5,113 nt of DNA from Chlamydiae bacterium RIFCSPHIGHO2_12_FULL_27_8 (GTDB taxonomy: Bacteria; Chlamydiota; Chlamydiia; Chlamydiales; SM23-39): the NCBI GenBank assembly GCA_001796155.1, contig MGLU01000061.1, positions 1 to 5,113 on the forward strand, in the 5' to 3' direction. The notes under the pieces were generated by a model. It was not told where the DNA came from. It saw only the letters and a program-made list of their open reading frames with translations, and did not search any database. Made by a program: the position numbers and the translations under genes. The first letter of the stretch is position 1. Each line of letters begins with the position of its first letter. Below are positions 1-4,422 of the stretch, piece after piece.

Positions 1-10
1 CAAATTAATT

Positions 11-16
11 TATAAG
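11..16 (+). promoter_or_regulatory. Possible -10 promoter element upstream of tRNA-Thr
   Basis: TATAAG lies 19 bases before the first base of tRNA-Thr, a distance compatible with a transcription start near position 23 and a short 5' leader later removed by RNase P. Any matching -35 element would fall before the window, so only half the promoter can be judged. The surrounding DNA is very AT-rich and such hexamers arise easily by chance. The tRNA-tuf unit could instead be read from a promoter further upstream, for example with other tRNA genes. Confidence 0.25.
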
Positions 17-35
17 GTATTTTTTCAAAAATAAG

Positions 36-107
36 GCCCGGATAGCTCAGGGGTAGAGCTCTTGCATGGTAAGCAAGCGGTCGTAGGTTCAAGTCCTATT
101 CTGGGCA
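36..107 (+). tRNA. tRNA-Thr, anticodon GGU
   Basis: A complete cloverleaf can be folded by eye. The acceptor stem pairs GCCCGGA (36-42) with TCTGGGC (100-106), including one G-U pair. The D stem is GCTC/GAGC (45-48 and 56-59). The anticodon stem is CTTGC/GCAAG (61-65 and 73-77) around the loop ATGGTAA, giving anticodon GGT at 68-70, which reads ACC and ACU (Thr). The T stem is GTAGG/CCTAT (83-87 and 95-99) around TTCAAGT. The discriminator base is A107. The next bases are AAA, so the 3' CCA is not encoded and must be added by the CCA-adding enzyme. A threonine tRNA just ahead of a tuf gene is a known arrangement (E. coli thrT-tufB). The two are probably co-transcribed, because I see no convincing promoter between them. 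Confidence 0.96.
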
Positions 108-119
108 AAAGGGAAAGTA

Positions 120-145
120 AAAAATTATACTGCAGCCTAATTTTT
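120..145 (+). repeat. AT-only inverted repeat (possible hairpin) in the tuf leader
   Basis: AAAAATTA at 120-127 and TAATTTTT at 138-145 are perfect reverse complements, eight base pairs around a ten-base loop (128-137). The 3' arm ends directly against the AAGGAG ribosome binding site of tuf. In RNA this would be a weak, all A-U stem. It could mark the mRNA end left after tRNA-Thr is cut away, or mildly affect tuf initiation. A chance pairing of AT-rich spacer sequence is also possible. Confidence 0.4.
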
Positions 146-151
146 AAGGAG
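146..151 (+). promoter_or_regulatory. Strong ribosome binding site of tuf
   Basis: AAGGAG lies six bases before the ATG at 158. It fixes that ATG as the start of EF-Tu. The open frame continues upstream to a TTG at 62, but that TTG lies inside tRNA-Thr and has no ribosome binding site. Confidence 0.9.
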
Positions 152-157
152 TTGGAA

Positions 158-1342
158 ATGGCAAAAGAAACATTTAAAAGAACAAAACCACATGTCAACA
201 TTGGAACAATTGGTCACGTTGATCATGGTAAAACATCATTAACAGCGGCTATAACAAAAGTTTTAGCAGAATCAGGCGGTGGGATTTATAGAGACTATGC
301 GTCTATTGATAATACACCTGAAGAAAAAGCTAGGGGAATTACTATAAACTCATCTCACGTTGAGTATGAAACAGCAAAAAGACACTATGCACACGTTGAC
401 TGTCCGGGTCACGCTGACTATGTAAAAAATATGATTACAGGTGCTGCGCAGATGGACGGAGCGATTTTAGTTGTTGCTGCTACTGATGGTCCTATGCCTC
501 AAACTAAAGAACATATTCTTTTAGCAAGACAAGTAGGGGTTCCGTCAATTGTTGTATTTTTAAACAAAATGGATCAGATCGGAAAAGGTGATGAAGAGCT
601 TGTTGAACTAGTTGAAATGGAGCTTCATGAATTGCTGTCTCAAAAAGGTTATAACGATGTTACTATAGTTAGAGGATCTGCATTGAAAGCATTAGAAGGC
701 GTTCCTGAATACGTAGAACAGATTAAAGAATTGATGAGAGTAGTGGATGATAAAATTCCTGAACCGCAAAGGGAAGTTGACAAACCTTTCTTGATGCCTA
801 TTGAAGACGTGTTTTCAATTCCTGGCAGAGGAACGGTTGTTACAGGAAGAGTTGAAAGAGGAATAGTTAAAATTAACGATAAAATCCAATTAGTTGGATT
901 AAGAGAAACAAGAGATACAGTTGCAACCGGTCTAGAAATGTTCAATAAAGTTCTTGATGAAGCAAGAGCCGGTGAGAACGTTGGAATTCTTTTAAGAAGT
1001 ATTGAGAAAAAAGATGTTGAGAGAGGTATGGTTTTGGCAGCTCCCGGAACATGCACTCCGCATAAAAAATTCAAAGGTGCTATATATGTATTGACAAAAG
1101 AAGAAGGCGGAAGACACAAGCCTTTCTTTACCGGATATAGACCTCAATTCTTTTTTAGAACAACAGATGTAACAGGAACAGTATCGCTTCCGGAAGGAAC
1201 TGAAATGGTTATGCCCGGTGATAACGTTGAAATTACAGGTGAATTGTTAGTGCCTGTAGCTATGGAAGAAGGTATACGTTTTGCAATTCGTGAGGGTGGC
1301 AGAACAATTGGTGCCGGTACAGTTACGAAAATAATTGAGTAA
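158..1342 (+). CDS. tuf: Elongation factor Tu (EF-Tu)
   Basis: EF-Tu is the GTPase that carries aminoacyl-tRNA to the ribosomal A site. The product is 394 residues, the same length as E. coli EF-Tu, and nearly every family signature is present. The GTPase domain (about 1-200) has the P-loop GHVDHGKT (19-26), switch I RGITIN with Thr62, DCPGH (81-85) with the catalytic His85, NKMD (136-139) and SALK (174-177). Domain 2 follows (about 209-299, [13 protein letters not shown]), then domain 3 (about 300-394) with GGRHKPF, GYRPQF and [14 protein letters not shown]. The start is the ATG behind AAGGAG, beginning MAKETF. tRNA-Thr lies 50 bases upstream and tRNA-Trp 13 bases downstream, so it is likely part of one mixed tRNA-mRNA transcript. 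It lacks the insertion that lengthens the GTPase domain in cyanobacterial EF-Tu. The C-terminal half looks chlamydia-like from memory. Nothing is missing or disrupted. Confidence 0.99.
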   Translation: MAKETFKRTKPHVNIGTIGHVDHGKTSLTAAITKVLAESGGGIYRDYASIDNTPEEKARGITINSSHVEYETAKRHYAHVDCPGHADYVKNMITGAAQMDGAILVVAATDGPMPQTKEHILLARQVGVPSIVVFLNKMDQIGKGDEELVELVEMELHELLSQKGYNDVTIVRGSALKALEGVPEYVEQIKELMRVVDDKIPEPQREVDKPFLMPIEDVFSIPGRGTVVTGRVERGIVKINDKIQLVGLRETRDTVATGLEMFNKVLDEARAGENVGILLRSIEKKDVERGMVLAAPGTCTPHKKFKGAIYVLTKEEGGRHKPFFTGYRPQFFFRTTDVTGTVSLPEGTEMVMPGDNVEITGELLVPVAMEEGIRFAIREGGRTIGAGTVTKIIE

Positions 1343-1354
1343 GCAAAGTTTGCT
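1342..1354 (+). repeat. Small inverted repeat between the tuf stop codon and tRNA-Trp
   Basis: AGCAA (1342-1346) pairs with TTGCT (1350-1354) around a three-base loop. The repeat uses the last base of the tuf stop codon and ends one base before tRNA-Trp. It fills almost the whole 13-base spacer. There is no U-tract, so it is not an intrinsic terminator. It could be a small 3' end structure left on tuf mRNA after RNase P releases the tRNA, but a 5-bp stem is weak and this role is inferred. Confidence 0.4.
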
Positions 1355-1355
1355 A

Positions 1356-1428
1356 GGGTGTGTAGCTCAGTTGGTAGAGCAGTGGCCTCCAAAGCCACCG
1401 GTCGGGGGTTCGAGTCCCTCCGCACTCG
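1356..1428 (+). tRNA. tRNA-Trp, anticodon CCA
   Basis: The cloverleaf is complete. The acceptor stem pairs GGGTGTG (1356-1362) with CGCACTC (1421-1427), including two G-U pairs. The D stem is GCTC/GAGC (1365-1368 and 1377-1380). The anticodon stem is GTGGC/GCCAC (1382-1386 and 1394-1398) around CTCCAAA, with anticodon CCA at 1389-1391. The T stem is GGGGG/CCCTC (1404-1408 and 1416-1420) around TTCGAGT. The discriminator is G1428, the base bacterial tRNA-Trp uses. The 3' CCA is not encoded (TGTAA follows). A tryptophan tRNA between tuf and secE is a conserved arrangement in several bacterial groups, including chlamydiae. Its excision would separate tuf mRNA from the secE-nusG-ribosomal protein mRNA. 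Confidence 0.97.
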
Positions 1429-1451
1429 TGTAAAAAAAGGTTAAAAATCGT

Positions 1452-1685
1452 ATGGATACAAAAGTTGTTGAAGTTAATTTTAAAGAAAATAAAGAAAGCT
1501 ATTTTAAAGAGTTGAAAACTGAATTTAAAAAAATTAGTTGGACATCTAAAATAGAACTTTTTGCTTTCACAAAGATTGTTTTGATTTCGACTTTTCTATT
1601 TAGTTTTTTAATTTATTTTAGTGACGTTGCTATTAGAGGGTTTTTAACATTAATAAATATAGTTTCAAAGTTGATTTTTGGGTAA
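1452..1685 (+). CDS. secE: Preprotein translocase subunit SecE (short, single-span form)
   Basis: SecE clamps the SecY channel in the inner membrane and is required for Sec-dependent export. The 77-residue product fits the short SecE form found in most bacteria, with one C-terminal membrane segment rather than the three of E. coli. Residues 15-33 form the amphipathic helix region with the family pattern ELKxEFKKISW (20-30). A hydrophobic segment follows at about 42-61 (IVLISTFLFSFLIYF). The usual Trp-Pro after the amphipathic helix is Trp30-Thr31 here, a small departure. The likely ribosome binding site is the AAAAAAGG ending at 1440, 11 bases from the ATG, which is rather far and weak. Position directly after tRNA-Trp and three bases before nusG supports the call, since secE-nusG is among the most conserved bacterial gene pairs. 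No rpmG (L33) lies between tuf and secE. Confidence 0.93.
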   Translation: MDTKVVEVNFKENKESYFKELKTEFKKISWTSKIELFAFTKIVLISTFLFSFLIYFSDVAIRGFLTLINIVSKLIFG

Positions 1686-1688
1686 AAA

Positions 1689-2237
1689 ATGGAAAGCTGG
1701 TATGTGATTCAAGTTCTTTCAGGTAAAGAAAATAAAGTTAAGAAGAATTTGGAAGAAAATATTAAAAGAAGCAATATGGAAAGTTCATTTATTGAAATTA
1801 TTATTCCAATTGAAAATATGCAGGAAGTAAAAAGGGGCGAACATAAGATTGTAGAAAAAAAACTTTGGCCGGGATACATGTTGTTAAAAATGGAATTTAA
1901 TGATGACACATGGAGTCTTATAAAGAATACAAATGGTGTGATTGATTTTTTAGGTGGTGCAAAACCTACCCCGCTAACTCAAAAAGAAGTTAATGATATT
2001 CTTCAAGAACTTGAAGAAAAGAAAAAAGGTGTTGGTCATAAACATAAATTTGAAGTAGGAGATACTGTAAAAATAACAGAAGGTGTTTTTGTTAATTTTG
2101 TTGGAACAGTTACTGAAATTAACCACGAGAAAGGTAAAATCAGCGTTTTAGTTTCAATTTTTGGTAGAGATACAAGAGTTGATGACTTGGAATTCTGGCA
2201 AGTTGAACAAGTATCAAAAGACGATATAAAATCATAA
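1689..2237 (+). CDS. nusG: Transcription termination/antitermination protein NusG
   Basis: NusG binds RNA polymerase and modulates pausing. Through its C-terminal domain it contacts Rho or ribosomal protein S10, linking transcription to translation. The 182-residue product has the NGN domain at about 1-112, starting WYVIQVLSGKE (4-14) and with the signature WPGY (60-63). A Lys/Glu-rich linker (107-120) leads to the KOW domain at about 121-175, with FEVGDTVKI (121-129), FVNFVGTV (134-141) and VSIFGR (155-160). Length is normal for the family. The start is the ATG three bases after the secE stop. The only ribosome-binding-like sequence is GGG at 1680-1682 inside the end of secE, so translational coupling to secE is likely. 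The segments IIIPIENMQEVKRGEHK and DDLEFWQVEQ closely match chlamydial NusG from memory, which is one basis for the taxonomic guess. Confidence 0.98.
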   Translation: MESWYVIQVLSGKENKVKKNLEENIKRSNMESSFIEIIIPIENMQEVKRGEHKIVEKKLWPGYMLLKMEFNDDTWSLIKNTNGVIDFLGGAKPTPLTQKEVNDILQELEEKKKGVGHKHKFEVGDTVKITEGVFVNFVGTVTEINHEKGKISVLVSIFGRDTRVDDLEFWQVEQVSKDDIKS

Positions 2238-2246
2238 GAGGGAAAA

Positions 2247-2675
2247 ATGGCAAAAAAGAAAATTGTAAAAGTTATTAAGCTGCAGATAGCTGCAGGAAAA
2301 GCTAATCCTGCGCCTCCTATTGGTCCTGCACTTGGAGCAGCCGGTGTAAATATTATGGCATTTTGTAAGGATTTTAATGCTAGAACTCAAAATCAATCAG
2401 GAGATGTACTTCCGGTTATTATTGAAGTTTATCAAGACAAATCATTTTCATTTATCACTCTCCAACCACCGATGTCAAGATTAATTTTACAAGAGCTTAA
2501 AATTGAAAAAGGCTCAAAAATGCCTAATAGAGATAAAGTAGGTAAATTAAATAATGATCAGATAGAAAGAATCGCTAAAAGAAAAGAGCCTGATTTAAGA
2601 ATTGCAAGTTTTGCCGCAGCTAAAAAATTAGTAATCGGCACAGCAAAATCTATGGGCATAGAGTCAGAGGAATAA
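2247..2675 (+). CDS. rplK: 50S ribosomal protein L11 (uL11)
   Basis: L11 binds the GTPase-associated region of 23S rRNA (helices 43-44) at the base of the L7/L12 stalk. It takes part in factor binding and, in bacteria with RelA, in sensing uncharged tRNA. The 142-residue product matches the family's usual length. The N-terminal domain carries [20 protein letters not shown] (18-37), including the proline-rich region bordering the thiostrepton site. The C-terminal rRNA-binding domain begins near residue 72 and contains GSKMPN and [13 protein letters not shown], ending with the family's GTAKSMGIE. The start ATG follows AGAGGG (2237-2242), which overlaps the nusG stop codon. With a nine-base gap, translation is probably coupled. 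The classical L1 operator that precedes rplK in E. coli has no room here. Confidence 0.99.
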   Translation: MAKKKIVKVIKLQIAAGKANPAPPIGPALGAAGVNIMAFCKDFNARTQNQSGDVLPVIIEVYQDKSFSFITLQPPMSRLILQELKIEKGSKMPNRDKVGKLNNDQIERIAKRKEPDLRIASFAAAKKLVIGTAKSMGIESEE

Positions 2676-2679
2676 GAAT

Positions 2680-3372
2680 ATGAGACAAACAAAAAGAATT
2701 AAGAAAATTAAAGAATTAACAAAAGATATTAAAGCTGAATCTACATTGGAAGAAGCTGTTAAAACATTAAAAAATATGCCAAAACTAAAATTTGATGAAT
2801 CAATTGATTTATCAATTAAATTAGGTGTTGATGTAAAAAAAAACGATCAACAGGTTAGAGGTACAATTACTCTCCCACATGGAACAGGTAAAAAAGTTAG
2901 AATTTTAGTTTTAGCACCTGAAGATAAAGCAAAAGAAGCTCTAAAAGCCGGAGCGGATTTTGCAGGTTCAAGTGAATATATTGATAAAATTAATAATGGA
3001 TGGACAGATTTTGATGCTTTAATTGCTACTCCGGACATGATGAGAGAAGTTGGCAAACTTGGAAAAGTTTTAGGACCAAGAGGATTAATGCCTTCTCCTA
3101 AAGCCGGAACAGTAACTCCTGATGTAACTAAAGCAATTAATGAACTTAAAACCGGAAAGATAGAATTTAAAGTTGACAAACAGGGAGTTATAAATATTAT
3201 TGTTGGTAAACTTTCTTTTGAAATTAAAAATTTAATTGAAAACATAAAAACATTGGTAGATGCAATTAATAAGGTAAAGCCTGCATCTTCTAAAGGTGTC
3301 TTTTTGAGAAACGTAGTAGTTTCCTCAACAATGGGTCCCGGTATAAAAATTGATATTAATAGTTTAAGTTAA
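2680..3372 (+). CDS. rplA: 50S ribosomal protein L1 (uL1)
   Basis: L1 forms the mobile L1 stalk on 23S rRNA and helps move deacylated tRNA out through the E site. In E. coli it also represses translation of the rplK-rplA mRNA. The 230-residue product is normal length. Domain I is split between about 1-66 and 156-230, and domain II (about 67-155) is inserted between. Recognisable blocks are VRGTITLPHGTGK (59-71), ATPDMMREVGKLGKVLGPRG (116-135), LMPSPKAGTVTPDV (136-149) and the C-terminal SSTMGPGIKID (215-225), which is rRNA-binding in the family. The start is the ATG at 2680, preceded by AGAGG at 2666-2670 inside the end of rplK, nine bases away. The four-base gap between the genes suggests coupled translation. 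Confidence 0.98.
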   Translation: MRQTKRIKKIKELTKDIKAESTLEEAVKTLKNMPKLKFDESIDLSIKLGVDVKKNDQQVRGTITLPHGTGKKVRILVLAPEDKAKEALKAGADFAGSSEYIDKINNGWTDFDALIATPDMMREVGKLGKVLGPRGLMPSPKAGTVTPDVTKAINELKTGKIEFKVDKQGVINIIVGKLSFEIKNLIENIKTLVDAINKVKPASSKGVFLRNVVVSSTMGPGIKIDINSLS

Positions 3373-3388
3373 TCAAGGGTAGGAAAAT

Positions 3389-3904
3389 ATGAGACATGAA
3401 AAGACTTATCTTTTAGACGAGATTAAGGAAAAAATTGAAAGTTCAAAAGCAATGCTTATTGCAAAATATGATTCTTTGGCACCGGGTACAGTTTGGGGAT
3501 TAAGAGATAATTTGAGAAAAAATTCTTCGGAATTGGAAGTAGTTAAAAAAAGAGTATTTTTAAAAGCACTTGCATTATGCGGATACAAATATAATATTGA
3601 TGATTTCGATGGAAATATAGCAGTTGTTTTCATTAAAGATGATGCTATGACATCGACTAAAATTGTATTCCAATTTGGAGAGCAAAGTGAAAAACTCACA
3701 GTAATTGCCGGTGAGATTGATGGAGAGAGTTATTCAAAAGACGGTATGAAGATGTTGTCAACACTTCCGTCAAAAGACGAATTAAGATCACAGTTCATAG
3801 GATTACTTGAAGCACCAATGGTACAGACAGTAAGTTTATTGGACAACGTTATATCTAGTCTTGTGACTGCACTTGAAGAAAAAAGAAAATTAGAAGAAAA
3901 ATAA
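3389..3904 (+). CDS. rplJ: 50S ribosomal protein L10 (uL10)
   Basis: L10 anchors the L7/L12 dimers to the ribosome and, with L11, forms the stalk base that recruits translational GTPases including EF-Tu. The 171-residue product fits the family. The globular N-terminal domain shows the divergent but recognisable blocks YDSLAPGTVWGLRDNLR (27-43) and LEVVKKRVFLKAL (49-61). LPSKDEL (126-132) and the following FIGLLEAP precede a C-terminal helix (about 145-171, DNVISSLVTALEEKRK) that should bind L7/L12. The similarity is weaker than for its neighbours, but position between rplA and rplL settles the identity. The ATG follows AAGGG (3375-3379, nine bases) and AGG (3381-3383, five bases). The 16-base gap after rplA leaves no space for the long E. 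coli-type L10 leader. The gene ends in tandem stops, TAATAA (3902-3907). Confidence 0.96.
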   Translation: MRHEKTYLLDEIKEKIESSKAMLIAKYDSLAPGTVWGLRDNLRKNSSELEVVKKRVFLKALALCGYKYNIDDFDGNIAVVFIKDDAMTSTKIVFQFGEQSEKLTVIAGEIDGESYSKDGMKMLSTLPSKDELRSQFIGLLEAPMVQTVSLLDNVISSLVTALEEKRKLEEK

Positions 3905-3906
3905 TA

Positions 3907-3912
3907 AAGGGG
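3907..3912 (+). promoter_or_regulatory. Strong ribosome binding site of rplL
   Basis: AAGGGG, eight bases before the ATG at 3921, lies just after the tandem stop of rplJ. It is among the most G-rich sites in the operon. L7/L12 is made in several copies per ribosome while the other ribosomal proteins are made once, so a stronger site here would fit that need. The link to expression level is inferred. Confidence 0.6.
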
Positions 3913-3920
3913 AAAAAATA

Positions 3921-4316
3921 ATGGCAACAGTAAATATAGAAGACATTGCTAATACACTAAGCAATTTACCGGTTTTAGAATTAGCAAAATTAAAAACATT
4001 ATTAGAAGAAAAATGGGGAGTAAAAGCCCAAGCGGCAATGCCTCAAATGGCAGCAGCACCTCAAGCCGGAAAAGCTCAAGAAGCACAAGAAGAATCAACT
4101 GAATTTCAAGTAACTTTAGAAGAAGCTCCTGCTGATAAAAAAATTGGTGTAATTAAAGTTGTTAGAGAGATAACAGGACTTGGCTTAAAAGAAGCGAAAG
4201 ATCTTGTAGAAGCAGCACCAAAAGTGCTTAAAGCTACAGCTCCAAAAGCAGAAGCGGAAGAAATAGTTAAAAAAATTCAAGCTGCCGGTGGGAAAGCGTC
4301 TTCAAAAGGACTTTAA
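3921..4316 (+). CDS. rplL: 50S ribosomal protein L7/L12 (bL12)
   Basis: L7/L12 is the multi-copy stalk protein that recruits EF-Tu, EF-G and other factors and stimulates their GTP hydrolysis. The 131-residue product is slightly longer than the usual 120-128. The N-terminal dimerisation and L10-binding domain (about 1-33) reads LSNLPVLELAKLKTLLEEKW (13-32). A flexible hinge at about 34-60 is rich in Ala, Gln and Glu and accounts for the extra length. The C-terminal factor-binding domain (about 61-131) contains KKIGVIKVVREITGLGLKEA (73-92), AKDLVE (92-97) and a terminal GGKASSKGL. The ATG stands eight bases behind AAGGGG. A terminator-like hairpin begins 15 bases after the stop codon. The EEKWGV and STEF/TLEE elements recall chlamydial L7/L12 from memory. 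Confidence 0.98.
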   Translation: MATVNIEDIANTLSNLPVLELAKLKTLLEEKWGVKAQAAMPQMAAAPQAGKAQEAQEESTEFQVTLEEAPADKKIGVIKVVREITGLGLKEAKDLVEAAPKVLKATAPKAEAEEIVKKIQAAGGKASSKGL

Positions 4317-4330
4317 TATTCAAAATGTTA

Positions 4331-4366
4331 AAAAAGCAAAAGCATGATTAATTGTTTTTGCTTTTT
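4331..4366 (+). terminator. Terminator-like hairpin between rplL and rpoB, probably partial (attenuator)
   Basis: Bases 4331-4344 (AAAAAGCAAAAGCA) pair with 4353-4366 (TGTTTTTGCTTTTT) as a 14-bp stem containing one G-U pair, with an eight-base loop TGATTAAT. The only G-C pairs are at 4336-4361, 4337-4360 and 4343-4354. The U-run (4362-4366) forms the base of the stem rather than a free tail, and GG follows it. This makes a weak intrinsic terminator. rpoB in the same direction shortly downstream argues for partial readthrough. E. coli also has an attenuator in this gap, which lowers rpoBC expression relative to rplJL. Confidence 0.6.
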
Positions 4367-4373
4367 GGTATTA

Positions 4374-4401
4374 TTTAAAAGGTGTTCAAGAGCATTATAA
4401 T
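4374..4401 (+). promoter_or_regulatory. Possible secondary promoter for rpoB
   Basis: A perfect TATAAT at 4396-4401 has TTTAAA (4374-4379, four of six matches to TTGACA) 16 bases upstream. A start about seven bases downstream would fall at the rpoB ribosome binding site, which leaves an unusually short leader. The region is AT-rich, so chance matches are likely. A promoter here would let rpoB be expressed despite the hairpin just upstream. Confidence 0.3.
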
Positions 4402-4407
4402 TTATTT

Positions 4408-4413
4408 AAGGAG
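4408..4413 (+). promoter_or_regulatory. Strong ribosome binding site of rpoB
   Basis: AAGGAG lies nine bases before the ATG at 4423. It fixes the rpoB start, whose reading begins MLKKSPKRV. The site is identical to that of tuf. Confidence 0.85.
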
Positions 4414-4422
4414 TTCAGCCAA

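Noticed and set aside
126..131. TATACT as a -10 element of a dedicated tuf promoter
   Set aside because: No acceptable -35 element lies 15-19 bases upstream, where the end of tRNA-Thr sits, and the hexamer partly overlaps the leader hairpin. Co-transcription with tRNA-Thr is simpler.
62..157. In-frame 32-codon N-terminal extension of EF-Tu from a TTG at 62
   Set aside because: It begins inside tRNA-Thr, has no ribosome binding site, and EF-Tu starts canonically as MAKETF at 158 behind AAGGAG.
649..1119. Minus-strand open frame opposite tuf
   Set aside because: It is a shadow of the highly conserved EF-Tu gene, with no recognisable domain and no initiation signal.
1144..1425. Minus-strand open frame starting with MRRDSNPRPVALEATALPTE
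   Set aside because: This is antisense to the tuf 3' end and tRNA-Trp. Reverse translations of tRNA genes commonly give this kind of spurious peptide. It has no promoter or ribosome binding site.
1709..1909. Minus-strand open frame opposite nusG
   Set aside because: It is antisense to the NusG N-terminal domain, and its Phe/Leu/Ser-rich translation is typical of the reverse of A-rich coding sequence.
2847..3245. Minus-strand open frame opposite rplA
   Set aside because: It is a shadow frame antisense to conserved L1 codons, with low-complexity Ser/Leu/Pro-rich composition and no initiation signal.
3406..3927. Two minus-strand open frames opposite rplJ
   Set aside because: Both lie antisense to L10, have no family resemblance, and have no plausible ribosome binding site.
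4331..4366. The rplL-rpoB hairpin as a bidirectional terminator
   Set aside because: The A-run on the left would give a U-run on the minus strand, but no minus-strand gene is present in the window to be terminated.
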